Positions 23,901 to 33,018 of a DNA stretch of 64,000 nucleotides are shown here, in pieces. A model generated the notes under the pieces. The model made no database searches, had not been told where the DNA came from, and saw only the letters and a list, made by a program, of their open reading frames with translations. The position numbers and the translations under genes are program-made. Origin of the DNA: Hippasteria phrygiana (taxonomy: Eukaryota; Echinodermata; Asteroidea; Valvatida; Goniasteridae); NCBI GenBank assembly GCA_037893225.1, contig JAZGUH010000565.1, positions 186,001 to 250,000 on the forward strand, given 5' to 3'. The first letter of the stretch is position 1. Every line of letters begins with the position of its first letter.

Positions 23901-26900
23901 CTTGTAGATCAGCCTCAACCTGAGGGAGGTAGGAAAATGGCCAATTAACATTTTTACAGTAAAAAAAAGGTTTGGTTGTGATTTCGTTTAAAGAGAGAGT
24001 ATCAGTACAAGGCCACGAAATTGGTGACATGGCTTGGGTTGGGGCTGTGTGTGTCCTGGGGCGGTTCATTTTCGAATAATTTAGTATTCGGTTATTCGAG
24101 ACTGGGCCGGTAAAAATTTGCACGCAAAGCACGCCAGTGTTTTACATGCGGCGATCGATATTACAGACCACCCGATGGAATTTTGTTTGCATTGTATCAA
24201 GATCATTACGAGTACGTATAAACGTTCTGATAACAAGAAACCCAAACTCCAGCCTGAGTTTTTGCAATAATTATTTTAGAAGTGTCAAGGGTTTTACGGT
24301 CGGGAACAATAAACCTCTGTCCACAAAAAAATGCGCCATTTGACACTGCTAAGCGCAGTAACTTTTCTATTAAAATAGCATTAGAGTTGTATTTGTACGT
24401 TCATATACATTGTATATTTTTTTCAAATATTTGAACCGGCAAAAAGCTATTCGAATAATCGCTATATTCGGGACAGCCCTAGTGTGTCCATGGCAACAGA
24501 TTATAAACTGGGATGAAAGTGATTACAGGTATTGCAAGATCATGTAGTAGGATCACTGAGTTACGTACAGAACACTCAACCATACCACAACTGCAGGCCT
24601 TCGAGTATTCCTACTTTTCCTACTTTTTCCTATTTTTTTTTTTTTTTTTTACCTTGCTCCTACTTTTTTTCCTTGAAATCCCTTTTTTCCTACTTTTTCT
24701 TTAGCGCTGTCCCAAATATTCTGAATAATCACATATTCGATCATAAATGGAATACTCTAATATTTTTTGGCTGGTTTGAATATTTGAAAGAGTAAAACTT
24801 TTAATTGTAAAGTTGCATTTTTGTTATTGTCAGATGCCACTTTTTTGTCCATGCTAACTTTGTTTACTTGTTTGTTTATTTAATTTCTTTTACCTAAGTA
24901 AAGCCATTTGACAGTTATCAGTGTTGTACAATGTAGGTCTCGGTCTTGGTACCCTGTGGTCTCGGTCTCGGTACCCTGTGGTCTCGGTCTCGGTCTCGGT
25001 ACCCCGTGGTCTCGGTATTTTGCTGGTCTCGGTATCGAGACCACCAATATTTTATACAAACAGCACATGTGCAGAATTGATTACAGTACGCTCTACTCGA
25101 CTAAAGATTTATAAACGTGCAGTACATGACATGATGACAACCTCGTTTCTTTGCCGTGTACGCGTGCCCAAACGTACATGTAGCGCATTAGCTTCATGTA
25201 TCGGAAGTTGGGAACGACATGCTCAAATACACGAACTACTTGTACATGTATTACGATCAGCGGCGTAAAAAGCCATCGTGGTCGTTTCTACAGCTGGACA
25301 TTGTTTTTTCCTTCTATTATGTAAATGACTTACAAGGTCTCGAGGTCTCGGTCTCGGTCTCGGGCCATTAGGTCTCGGTCTCGGTCTCGGTCTTCCAGGT
25401 CTCGTTCTCGGTCTCGGTCTCGGACAATCAGGTCTCGGTCTTGGTCTCGGTCTCGGACTTCGGGGTCTCGACTACAACACTGACAGTTATACAGTACTTG
25501 TTGCAAAACACCCCAGCAGGTCATAGTATCCATCGCCGCATGCAAATTTTAAACGCCGCACTTTGTATGCAACTTTTGGCCAGCGAGAAGGGCAGCTGTG
25601 GCTGGCGTTTGAATTTCAAATATTTGAATATTTAGCAAAGTGCAGTTTCAAGCATTTGAAAAACTGAATTTTTCGAAAATGGACGGCCTTATTTGTTTTT
25701 CTGCGCACATGCTCAGAGCTATGCGTGCGTGCAAAAAGGAATGGTATGTCTGCTGGCATCAGTGTCTCTAAAGTCTCCCATTATGGTGTGCAGTTTGACT
25801 TTGCCAAGGGTGTGACGGGACTCCCATAAAATGAACTTTACAATTTTGCTTTGTTTGGAGTTTTTCATCCATTTGTTGTTTTTCAACTTTCAGATGCAGT
25901 CCGGAAGGTCACTGTAGGGGTGTCAAACCTTGCAAAATCTACTGGTAAGTTAAAGGCCGTGTACATGATTGGTCATTGTTGCAATTTTCAAAAATGGTCG
26001 GATTTGGGGGTTAGTATGTTATAGGGAATATCGTTCCACTCACCTGTTTCAAAGTTTTGCGTTGTTGGATGGGGAAAAAACGGCGCTCGTTTTCAACCGT
26101 CGGAGGATGATAGCCTTTAGTCAAGGTGCACGTGGCTACCAGCTGGACACGTGATGCACCCTGAATGCCAGCATGTCTAGCGCGCCACTCGTCCCAGGTA
26201 GCCACGCGCGCCTTGACTAAAGGCTACAGAGCAGTTTTCCAATGATTTCCAGCTGGAAATCGTTGGAGGACGATATAAATTTCCACTTTTCTTGACAACG
26301 ACAGCACACCTGGTGCCATAATTTCACAGGATGATTGAGACTACTATTAACTTAGTCTAATAAGCTATTTCGTAATAATTCAGTAAAACAAAAATTGGAG
26401 AATTACCAATCGTGTACACTACCTTTAAGTAGTACACTACCTTTTTTTTTTTTACTTTGAACTTTGATAACATTTCTATGGAAAACACTTTGTGAATGCA
26501 GTTTTTCTAGCCTTTATAAACACACAATATTTATTTTGGGCCAATTTCATAGAGCTGCTTAAGCAAAAAAAATTGCTTAAGCACAAAAACAATGCTTAAT
26601 AAAATCAGGTTAGCAGCCAAAACCCCATAATGGATGTGATTTTTATAAGCAAACAACAGCTAAATACTAGTCACAAGCAATATAAATCACATGGAATTTG
26701 GGATGGCCACATTATTTTTATTAAGCAAGTTTGTTTGTGCTTAAGCAAATTTTTTGCTTAACCCCTTGCGTACGGATGACGGAATATGGCACAAAAAACA
26801 CAGTGCCACCAGACTGCACAAACACATTGTAGCGGTTTGCTTGGCTGCCAGAGCCGCTGCGGCACCCCGACGTCTCCCGTAAAATACCGTACTCAAGGGG

Positions 26901-29900
26901 TTGAGCAGCTCTATGAAATTGTCCCCTGCAGCTGGTCAGTGTGACAATATTTTGCTATAAAACACTAACCCTCAAATCCATCCATTTCTGAAAATTATAT
27001 CAAAAGCAAGTGTAGTATATTACCTTTAATCCAAAAAGTCCAAAAAGGAAATTCCTCGATGCTTACAAATTCATAAGTATTGATATTTGCACAAAATATG
27101 TTTGAGAATGATTTTCATTTAATGCCCCCCTGCAATCCCGCCTACAGATTATTGGACCAAGCTTTGCGGCATGACGCTGTACGAGCAGACGGCTGAGTCT
27201 GTATTGCTGGGATACAGCGACAGTCAGTGTAAACTTGAACTGAAGCATGCAGGCGGTGAGATTGATCGCGGCACGGCGTATGGGCGCATAGCTTTCTCCT
27301 GTCCAAGAGACCAGGTAATTAGCCATACATTGAATGGCGTTGAATTTGGCGTTGAAAAGGGTTTGAAACTTTCTGGAAAGTTTTGAAATTTTCCATGGAA
27401 AGCTTTGGGAATTTTTTAAGAGGTCAGGAAGTTTGGGAACTTTCATTTAATCTTATTAGAAAATGGTAAAATGGGTTTCCAGGTCTGAAAATTGGGATAA
27501 TTCCTTTGGTATCTATTGAAGAATTATCCTCCATTTTGATCTGTTCCCGGGAAAACGTAAGGGTGGTGGGGGCTGGCAGCCTAAAATGTGGCCAACCCCA
27601 CCACCTCTGTTGTAGCCCTTTACATAGTTTCTTATAGCCTTGTATTGGGCGACTTCCATTGAAAAAAAAAATCATTTTTGTTCAAAAACTAACTATCACT
27701 ATGTTCTGTAACACTGCTTACATAAGTGGAAGAGTTTGACATGTTTTATTGCTTGCCTGGGACCTTCATATCTCATAATTGGCTGGAATGATAGGATTTA
27801 CAATGCATAATGTCACTACCTACATGTATATGGGTCATTCCATACATTTTGGGTCCCTGTTACACCTGACCTGTGTGATTTCCATCAAGTATTATTCAAA
27901 TTGACTTCACACTATTTTTTACTTGTATGGCAGGTACTTTGCTTTACATAATCACTCTTAGAGATAGAAGGTATTAAAGCATGTGTCCTGAATTGCAAAA
28001 TCTTATACATGTCACTATGTAACAGGGACACCAAAAAATGTCACACTTTTGGACCCAAAATTTATAGAATGACCCACACATGTACAAATTCTAGTAATTC
28101 TAGTAATTCTACTCCAAGGCTACATTGTAATGTGTCTGGACAGTACACATGCATGTAATTTAATCTCAAAGTGTCATTTCAGTGAATGTCATATACCCCT
28201 TCACATCATGGGAATTCCCACACCAGCAAAATGGGGTTTCTAATATCTGTAGTTCGAATGACTTACAATAACTGTTAATAGAATTGTATTTCCTCTTCTG
28301 AAGCAATCGCCGAGATACCCTGAAACCCCTAGTCCAAGATCAATCATCTTTTTCACTTGAAAGTTCTGAACTTTTGAAGGATCCTAAAGTTTTTGCAAAG
28401 TTTCCGAAAACTCCCAATATTCCCGTAAGATTCCCCAAATTCCCGGTGGAAACATTCCCGGGAATTTTGCAACCCTAGTTTAATTGTCGCACTCTTTCAA
28501 TATTGGTGACCCAAACCAACAAAATGAGGCGAAAGTCACCAAAGCTATTTTTGAGCTACAGGCCCCTGAACAAATCTTACACAATAAAAATCATTAGGAA
28601 TTATACAACACCTGAATAAATCCCAGCCATCCGATTGGTGGATCGTCGATCACGTGCATTGAATTATTCGACCCATCACACCGCCCAAAACGTTCTATCA
28701 CATGGTTCTGTCAAACGGTGCGCGCGCATTGATAGAACCAAAAGAACTTCCCTAATTTCACGGTCACTATGGTGGCGCTACATACAGGGCTGTCATTCAC
28801 ACAACAAGGCGGCCGAGTTTCCCGAACTGCCGCGGTTTGTTCTCCTAACAGACGACGAAATATTGGAACTCGTAGGCGATGCTGACGCTCCAAATACAAA
28901 GAGACAAATCAAATATGCAGTGAAACGATTAGATGAATTTGCAAGACACGCAGGAACAACAATTGAAGCTTTAACTGATTCGGAACTCGACAATTTTTGT
29001 CGCGGTTTTATGCGGGACTGAGAAGGGAAAACGGCATGTTGTAACGTTACACCAAGAAATCCATGCATGCAATCTGTCAGATTTATTCAGGCGTTGTATA
29101 AAACAAATAATGAATGTTTCACATTCGTGCAATGGTAAGAATAATTTCATTCGGTGACAGATGGAATGTCCCATTCCACTCGTCTTCGCCTCGTGGAATG
29201 GAACATTCAATCTGTCACCTCATGAAATTATTCTTACCATCGCACTCATAAACATTCATTATTTGTATACTGTCAATATCTTCAGCCATGTAATGTTTGT
29301 ATTAATTGTATTTCATTATTCTAAAACTAACAATTGTGCATTAGTACATACATTTAGCATCAGGCTACAGCCTATTTGTGACCGGCTCTACGAAAATGGG
29401 TATTATGTCGCAGAATTTGAAAAATGAGTTGTAATACCTAGTTCTAAGCTTTAATTTGGTGTAGGTTTGACCCCTGTGGCATTTTGTGTTCTCGAGATGT
29501 CTTAACATTTGCGTACTCGTATTTTCCAATTTAACGGAAGTGCAAAGTGGAAAGAAATCAGATAAAAGTAATTTCTAGCAACATTTCTTTTTTCATCTTA
29601 TATTTATCAATATTAACATTTCTGAAAATAAATTCTAAAATATAGATATAATAGAAGCCAACAAATCCACCCCAAAAGTCACTTTAATATTCAAAGATTT
29701 GTTCACCCTCTTCACACAGAACAGCCCTGTGTCGCACAGCGCGATACCTGTACTACCCATTTTTGTAGAGCAGGCCACATTTTACATCATTTTTTCCCGA
29801 TATCACCCAAACAGCTTCAAGGCATTGAGAGTTCCATGAAGACGGCCAGTCAAACCATCGTCACACCTCTGGTCAGTTTGGACACGCCGGGCAAGGCCAC

Positions 29901-32676
29901 CGTGGAAGTGGTCATTCTTGCTGACCCAGTAAGATTATTGGTCATTGTTTCTGGAGAACACTATTTGTTTTTCTTCAAATACCCAGCAGTGTCTTTTGAT
30001 TTTAATATTCTGAAAAACTAGAGGTCGAAGATGTAGACAGTAGCGGAACTTTGGGATTTAGGGATGTCTGTAGCAAAATAAAGTAGAATTGTCAAAGACA
30101 TCACAGTGTAAATTTCATATCCAAAACGTGTTTACAGTGTTAGTGAATGTGGTTTTGAAGCGTGTTTTGTCTGAACTACATTAGGGCTGTCCCAAATATA
30201 CACCAAATATTCGAATATCTTTTTACCGGTTCGAACAAAATGTGCAAGTACAGATACGACTCTGACGAAATATAAGTTAAAAAGGCGTATCCTCATTGAG
30301 TGATCTCCACAATGTCGCTTTTCAGGTTGTATCGTAAAATTGGGTGTGATCCCTGGCTATACGGCATTCTGGGTTTATGACTTCTGACTAGCGCTAGAGC
30401 ACCGCTATGGTAACCCGGAGGTTGCAGGTTCGAATCCCGCTCCTGCCAGTTTCTTTGTTCACTTTGAAAATGTGTTCAAATTTACCTAGTCAGTTTCCCT
30501 TGTGGATTGTTTGACGAATTTATAGAAAAGTTCCGGCGATGCTGCATTTTTGTCCACGGCAATTTTTTGTGGACGGAGGTTTATTGTTCCCGTCCGTAAA
30601 ACCCTTTATACTCACAGATAATTTACTGCAAAAACCCAGTAATTGTGCACATAAAACACCGGCGTGCTTTGCGTGCAACTTTTTACCGGCACGGCATGCA
30701 GTTGCAGCTGACCCGTGAAAAACTTGATCAGCGAGTACCGGTATCGAATATTCAAATATTCGGTCAAACCCAGTTTTGAATAATCGAATACTAAATTATT
30801 CGAAAATGAATAGCCCTAAACTACAGGACAGTAGAATGCCCACATAAGGTATGCAATGACAACTTGTTTATATACGTGTGTATGTGTGCGTGTGTAAATA
30901 CCGGCAATCGTGGACTACACATGTAGGGACAAAAGGGTTAGGGCGTAGACAAAGGGTCCACGGTTGACCGAACGTCCACGATTGAAAATCGTGTACAAAA
31001 CATATGGGAGGCCTTCCGAAAAAGTTAAAGTATAAACAAAAGAGGGACAATAGGAGGTCCGCGATTGCCAGTATTTACACACTTGTGTGTGTGTACAGGT
31101 GTTACATACGTTGTGTGGACCTCGGAACAAAATATGTCCACACTAGGCAGGTAGCGAAGACATTGTGTGGACTTGACCACGTCCACACTTGGTTTTTCCC
31201 TCTCTGAAAAAGAGCTCTAGAGGTAAAATGGGGTTAGGGTTATATTTGAAAAAGTGAAGGGTAACACTTGAGGGGACCACAATCACGAATGTGGGTTGAC
31301 ATTTTTTTCTGGATGTGAGAAAAATGAGTATTTTGGCAGAGAATTCTTATTACTACACGAATACAAAGGAATGTCCACACAAGGTATGTAATGTAGAGCT
31401 GTGTGTGTGGGGGGGATGTAAGCTTGATGCTTTTGTCTGTCCTAAGTCTCGATAAGTTACTAAACCACAAAATTAAATCAGAATCTTGTATTTCTGTACG
31501 TATTCACAAAAAATATAGCCAAATGCAAAAATTCAAAAAGAGATCCACAAAAGTGAGCCTGAATTACAGGGCTGTAGTCGAGTCCCTGCAAGTCCTTTCA
31601 CAAGTCCTTTCACAAGTCCAGTCAGAAGTCCTTTCATAAAGCCAGTCATAAGTAACTGGATAAACAATGACAAAGGAATGCCTTTGTCAAAGCTCATTTG
31701 AATAGCTTGTGATTGGAATTAGGACTGAAAGGTTTGTGATGGACTTGCAGGGACTTGTGATGGACTTGTGATGGACTCGACTACAGCCCTGCTAAATTAA
31801 CTTCATCATTAAAGATGAAACATCTTAGCCTTAATTAGCAAATTCCATTTACATGAGAAAGCAAATCTTTACTGATTGAACAACGTTGTTCACAATTTTA
31901 CTTTTCTAGGATGGCCTTGAGATTTGTTTTGTTGGAGACGAAGCCTTCGGGGAACTATCGCAAGTAGACCCAAAAGCTGACCAGCTCTTGGATGATGTGA
32001 GTACATTATTTTGACTGTGATCCCGGCTCATGATTGAGCAAAGAAAATGTCATTAACATGAACTTAAAACATTTGGATTATCGCTCTGCTAGCCTCTCTA
32101 TCCCTGCATTGCCAGTAGCCGTAGAAGGACGCCATGATATGCCGTCCTAGCGCACAAAACTGCACAGCAGGTCTATGCTAGAAATTGAGGTTAAAAAATC
32201 ACAGTTCACCTGCAAGAATATTCTTGGCATCATCTCTGCCAACAGTTCAACAGTCCGTCATTGTCAAGAAAAGGAGATATTTCTGGCTCAAAATCGTCTC
32301 CACACGACGCCGACTTCACAAACAAGCGGAACAATACCTTGTCACATCTTGAACGTTCATCAACAGAGGGCGCAATTAACAGGTGGCCATGACTGCGCGC
32401 GGTGACCGCCTGTAGTGTAAATTGCGCTCTCTGTTGTTGATGAACGTTTAAGACGTGTGGACAAGGTATTACTCCTCTTTCCGTTTCTGTTTCGCTTGGC
32501 TTCACAGGCCGCCACGGCACCCCGGCGCCTCACTATAAATAACCGTACTCAATGGGTTATTAAGGACCTTACTGCTGACACCTTGTTTTTTCGCATCTTT
32601 CTTTCAGGCAATCAAGGCAGATAAGAGTGACGAGTATTTTGCCAAGCATCCGGGGAGGAAGGGCGTGGCTACATAA
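11881..32676 (+). CDS. GLOD4, glyoxalase domain-containing protein 4, complete, 9 coding exons
   Basis: Member of the vicinal-oxygen-chelate (glyoxalase/dioxygenase) fold family. Its vertebrate counterpart is found in mitochondria, and its substrate is not established. Exons 11881-11970, 15738-15787, 20633-20753, 23784-23928, 25894-25944, 27148-27314, 29815-29928, 31910-31996 and 32608-32676 join without frame breaks into 297 residues, close to the human length of about 298. Two VOC modules are visible: residues 4-130 ([13 protein letters not shown], with H8 and E70 at typical metal-ligand positions) and 137-260 ([13 protein letters not shown] to [11 protein letters not shown]). Signatures conserved with vertebrates include [28 protein letters not shown] and the C-terminal [11 protein letters not shown]. 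The start has a strong context (TCCACCATGA). Introns of 0.6-4.8 kb hold most of the transposons listed here. A possible AATAAA signal lies at 33472. Confidence 0.97.
12290..13860. other. GLOD4 intron 1, no named content
   Basis: No exon, delimited transposon or RNA gene is recognised here. Short open frames do not resemble known proteins. At 12040-12225 a GCCAGTGGGAGGCG motif occurs twice. Confidence 0.5.
13862..14875. repeat. Palindrome interrupted by a 485-bp element
   Basis: The left arm 13862-13990 (AGTCTTGGTTCCACGACGTC, then GGCCGGCCGACAGCGCCCTC) is inverted at 14265-14345 plus 14831-14875. The second arm is split by the element at 14346-14830, so the first arm shows the uninterrupted sequence. 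It lies in GLOD4 intron 1; 14876-15737 shows nothing further. Confidence 0.85.
14346..14830. mobile_element. 485-bp MITE, inverted ends GGGTGCAC, 4-bp target CTAT
   Basis: Begins GGGTGCACTACACTAATTC and ends with its inverse (GAATTAGTGTGGTGCACCC). CTAT flanks both sides (14342-14345 and 14831-14834). The opposite palindrome arm at about 13900-13912 carries the empty site. No coding sequence is seen. Superfamily is not assigned; a 4-bp target duplication is known in Chapaev-like elements. Confidence 0.85.
15738..15787 (+). CDS. GLOD4 exon 2 (residues 31-47)
   Basis: [17 protein letters not shown] with an ACATGCAG acceptor and a GTGAGT donor. It ends two bases into the Gly47 codon. At 50 nt it is too short to stand out as an ORF. 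Confidence 0.95.
15806..15960 (-). repeat. tRNA-derived SINE head
   Basis: On the minus strand, GCTCGGTAGTCGAGTGC (A-box region) and GGTTCGAGTCCCACC (B box) surround an arm CCTGC-8 nt-GCAGG. The 8-nt loop and unpaired ends argue against an active tRNA. A second copy with the same head lies at 48812-49110, split by a TTAA MITE. Confidence 0.65.
16005..16449. mobile_element. 445-bp GTGACCC MITE, copy 1
   Basis: Terminal inverted repeats GTGACCCGCTCTGCAAAAAG with target duplication ATAT (16001-16004 and 16450-16453). By eye the sequence is identical over all 445 bp to copy 2 at 18924, including a 78-codon open frame that is probably fortuitous. It sits in GLOD4 intron 2. Confidence 0.93.
17134..17712. 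mobile_element. TTAA element, AGGGAYACATTGC ends
   Basis: TTAA at 17134-17137 and 17709-17712 flank inverted ends AGGGATACATTGCCTT and AGGGACACATTGC. It is nested in the mariner-type remnant. TTAA targets fit piggyBac or Kolobok elements. No transposase is seen inside. Confidence 0.8.
17713..18180 (-). pseudogene. Tc1/mariner-type transposase C-terminal fragment
   Basis: Minus-strand reading gives [14 protein letters not shown], the block around a catalytic Asp in IS630/Tc1/mariner transposases. After a one-base T excess it continues [20 protein letters not shown] and then [13 protein letters not shown]. The second block reads through the point where a GGCCC MITE is inserted, once that MITE and one CTG duplication are discounted. 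A usual Trp is Arg here. The gene is broken by the frameshift, the MITE and loss of the 5' half, so it is inactive. Confidence 0.8.
17838..18086. mobile_element. 249-bp GGCCCAATTTCAT MITE, 3-bp target CTG
   Basis: Inverted ends GGCCCAATTTCATGGCTCTG, flanked by CTG at 17835-17837 and 18087-18089. It interrupts the mariner-type transposase fragment, whose frame continues across the insertion if one CTG is kept. Related ends occur at 21708-22292 and 26538-26926. Confidence 0.88.
18386..18875. repeat. Palindromic element, ends CAAGTTCGATCAAGGAC
   Basis: AACAAGTTCGATCAAGGAC near 18387 is inverted at 18851-18870 (GTCCTTGATCGAACTTG). TGGTTAAC pairs inside as well. It follows the mariner-type remnant directly. 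The only open frames are short and unrecognised. Confidence 0.7.
18924..19368. mobile_element. 445-bp GTGACCC MITE, copy 2
   Basis: Same sequence as 16005-16449 as far as I can read, but flanked by AATT (18920-18923 and 19369-19372) instead of ATAT. The different targets show an independent insertion and not a segmental duplication. Confidence 0.93.
19979..20412. repeat. TCCTACTTTT-word repeat
   Basis: Many TCCTACTTTT units lie between ends CAGACTTTCAAG and CTTGAAAGCCTG, which are inverted copies. CAG/CTG ends suggest a hAT-like element, but the flanking 8-mers do not match. The left part recurs at 24592-24705. A TAA microsatellite follows at 20417-20440. Confidence 0.6.
20633..20753 (+). 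CDS. GLOD4 exon 3 (residues 47-87)
   Basis: [14 protein letters not shown] through [18 protein letters not shown]. The first base completes Gly47, and the exon ends in phase 0 at a GTATAT donor. Confidence 0.96.
21184..21542. mobile_element. hAT-like element, GGGTACCCG word
   Basis: Ends TAGGGCTGTGCATCCG and TGCACACCCCTA, with flanking 8-mers TTTTACAT and CTTTACAT (7 of 8 equal). Subterminal GGGTACCC words occur in both halves. It is non-coding and lies in GLOD4 intron 3. 20754-21175 and 21551-21700 show nothing else. Confidence 0.8.
21708..22292. repeat. Relative of GGCCCAATTTCAT MITE
   Basis: GCAGCTGATTTCATGAAAGC on the left is mirrored by GTTTCGTGAAATCGGCTGC on the right. Repeated TTGCGCA and TTATGCCATAA words fill the interior. 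Target duplication is not clear. Confidence 0.6.
22582..22806. mobile_element. 225-bp CCCTAAC-type TTAA element
   Basis: TTAA at both ends, with CCCTAACCCCCAAGG on the left and CCCTAGCTACCCCAAG inverted on the right. The interior (AACCTGTCAAAATCTAACAC, then CATAGCTCCATG) recurs inverted at 32799-33018. Confidence 0.82.
23045..23702. repeat. Diverged copy of the 21184 hAT-like element
   Basis: GGTTATGGAATCGAGTACCC at the left and AAATGCACACCCCTAG at the right match the 21184 copy. The interior differs in part and the left end is missing. Confidence 0.6.
23784..23928 (+). CDS. GLOD4 exon 4 (residues 88-136)
   Basis: [15 protein letters not shown] through [18 protein letters not shown]. The acceptor is CTGTAG and the donor GTAGGA. 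The exon ends one base into Asp136. Confidence 0.95.
24057..24481. mobile_element. hAT-like element, TATTCGAATA word, target GTGTGTCC
   Basis: A perfect 8-bp duplication GTGTGTCC lies at 24049-24056 and 24482-24489. The right end is GGGACAGCCCTA; the left is a mutated inverse. ATTCGAATAAT-type words occur in both subterminal regions. Same family as 30182. Confidence 0.87.
24919..25482. mobile_element. hAT-like element with GGTCTC arrays, target ACAGTTAT
   Basis: A perfect 8-bp duplication ACAGTTAT (24911-24918, 25483-25490) flanks ends CAGTGTTGTA and TACAACACTG. Two arrays of GGTCTC/GGTCTCGGTACC words (24937-25040, 25336-25468) lie next to the ends, in the same orientation. The centre is unrelated unique sequence. 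It is non-coding and lies in GLOD4 intron 4. Confidence 0.92.
25894..25944 (+). CDS. GLOD4 exon 5 (residues 136-153)
   Basis: [16 protein letters not shown] opens the second VOC module. The donor GTAAGT is directly overlapped by a TTAA transposon that begins at 25950. Confidence 0.94.
25950..26428. mobile_element. TTAA element, AGGYMGTGTACA ends, abutting a splice donor
   Basis: TTAA at 25950-25953 and 26425-26428, with ends AGGCCGTGTACA and AGGTAGTGTACA (inverted). Its first base is the last base of the GTAAGT donor of GLOD4 exon 5. Related copies lie at 34870 and 61258. Confidence 0.85.
26538..26926. repeat. GGGCCAATTTCATAGAGC element with nested MITE
   Basis: Left end GGGCCAATTTCATAGAGCTG and right end inverted (CAGCTCTATGAAATTGTCCC). 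TTGCTTAAGCA words fill the body. A CCCCTTG-type MITE is inserted at a TTAA of its right arm. Confidence 0.8.
26758..26904. mobile_element. CCCCTTG-type TTAA MITE, nested
   Basis: TTAA on the left and a mutated TTGA on the right, with ends CCCCTTGCGTACGG and CCGTACTCAAGGGG. The left arm of the host element shows the empty site (GAGCTGCTTAAGC). Confidence 0.85.
27148..27314 (+). CDS. GLOD4 exon 6 (residues 153-208)
   Basis: [26 protein letters not shown] and [13 protein letters not shown] follow the second module of GLOD4 closely. It ends in phase 0 at GTAATT. Confidence 0.96.
27470..28490. repeat. Composite repeat region in GLOD4 intron 6
   Basis: 27560-27655 (GGCAGCCTAAAATGTGGCC) is repeated inverted at 56405-56490. 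28400-28482 ends GGGAATTTTGCAACCCTAG and is made of TTCCCG/GGAAA-type words that match 27360-27420. The TGGGTCATTCC element at 27831 lies inside. Confidence 0.6.
27831..28076. mobile_element. TGGGTCATTCC MITE
   Basis: Ends TGGGTCATTCCATA and its inverse (TATAGAATGACCCA). Internal inverted words are GGGTCCCTGTTACA and TGTAACAGGGACACC. Other copies are at 44214, 53541, 59349 and (half) 62731. Confidence 0.85.
28800..29021 (+). pseudogene. Crypton-like tyrosine recombinase N-terminal fragment
   Basis: The open frame from 28635 ends at TGA 29019-29021. Its last 60-odd residues ([15 protein letters not shown], then [16 protein letters not shown], then [13 protein letters not shown]) resemble the N-terminal core-binding domain of Crypton/DUF3504-type tyrosine recombinases, which pattern as NTKRAIKYxVxxF. 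The catalytic C-terminal domain is absent, so this is a fragment. The upstream part of the frame is unrelated. Family assignment is from memory. Confidence 0.5.
29085..29290. repeat. Palindrome with GGAATGTCCCATTCCAC loop
   Basis: GGTAAGAATAATTTCAT on the left is inverted on the right, and CAAATAATGAATGTTT pairs with AAACATTCATTATTTG. The right arm recurs at 62658-62725. Confidence 0.75.
29378..29778. mobile_element. Diverged GTGACC MITE, target ATTT
   Basis: Ends GTGACCGGCTCTACGAAAA and CAGGCCAC (inverse), flanked by ATTT at 29374-29377 and 29779-29782. The interior shares TTCACCCTCTTCACA with the identical pair in intron 2, in opposite orientation. Confidence 0.8.
29815..29928 (+). CDS. 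GLOD4 exon 7 (residues 209-246)
   Basis: 38 codons with [20 protein letters not shown] and ILADP, between acceptor AACAG and donor GTAAGA. This is the most strongly conserved stretch of the protein. Confidence 0.96.
30182..30818. mobile_element. hAT-like element, TATTCGAATA word, with SINE inside
   Basis: Flanking 8-mers AACTACAT and AACTACAG. Ends TAGGGCTGTCCCAAATA and AATAGCCCTA. AATATTCGAATA words lie near both ends. A plus-oriented SINE of the 550-1410 family occupies about 30275-30525. Confidence 0.83.
30275..30525 (+). repeat. tRNA-derived SINE, plus orientation
   Basis: Contains CAGGTTCGAATCCCGC (B box) and the body TCCCTTGTGGATTGTTTGAC. The A-box half of the tRNA-like head is rearranged (CTAGAGCACCGCTATGG). 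It is inserted in the hAT-like element. Confidence 0.8.
30885..31400. repeat. Word-module repeat, GTCCACG/GTGTGGAC words
   Basis: Repeated GTCCACG, GTCCGCG and GTGTGGAC words in both orientations surround the skeleton GTGTACAAAACATATGGGAG and AAAGTATAAACAAAAGAGG. Similar modules with other words lie at 41425-42060 and 45395-45595. Confidence 0.7.
31567..31791. mobile_element. hAT-like element, GGACTTGTGAT word
   Basis: Ends CAGGGCTGTAGTCGAGTCC and GGACTCGACTACAGCCCTG are perfect inverses. The flanking 8-mers are CTGAATTA and CTAAATTA (7 of 8). The body is GGACTTGTGATGGACTTG words. A related but decayed copy covers about 36170-36560. Confidence 0.88.
31910..31996 (+). CDS. GLOD4 exon 8 (residues 247-275)
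   Basis: [16 protein letters not shown] through QLLDD, with a TTTCTAG acceptor and a GTGAGT donor, phase 0 at both ends. Confidence 0.95.
32104..32480. repeat. Copy of the 6405-6830 foldback
   Basis: GACGCCATGATATGCCGTCC through AAAAGGAGATATTTCTGGC match the DDX52-intron copy in inverse orientation. It runs into a partial CCCCTTG MITE end at 32481-32563. It lies in GLOD4 intron 8. Confidence 0.65.
32608..32676 (+). CDS. GLOD4 exon 9 (residues 276-297 and stop)
   Basis: [22 protein letters not shown], then TAA at 32674-32676. This matches the family C terminus (DKSDEWFAKH in vertebrates). Confidence 0.95.
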   Translation, partial: AIKADKSDEYFAKHPGRKGVAT

Positions 32677-32798
32677 GGGAGTCAACTCATATCTTTATAT
32701 ATTGTGGAACAAATTGGAAAAGAATTGTGCACTTCTGCTGATTATTGAGATTTAATTAAGTAGATTGTAATCAACGAGATGATTATCACCTTGCTTAA

Positions 32799-33018
32799 TT
32801 AACCCTAACTACCCCAAGCCTTACAAACTCCAACAGCATGTTGAATTTTGATGGGTTAAAGGACTGTAGCGCCTCAACACCATTACTTTACATGGAGCTA
32901 TGATGCCGCAATTTTGTCTAAGTTCAACTTAGAATGTGCCATAGGTATACTGCACAGTGTTGGATTTTGATAGGTTGAGGACACTTCCTAGTAAAAATGC
33001 CTAGGGGGTTAGGGTTAG
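32799..33018. mobile_element. CCCTAAC-type TTAA element
   Basis: TTAA at the left, TTAG at the right, with ends CCCTAACTACCCCAAGCC and GGGGGTTAGGG. It is an inverted relative of 22582-22806. It lies 122 bp past the GLOD4 stop, so it may be within the 3' UTR. Confidence 0.8.
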
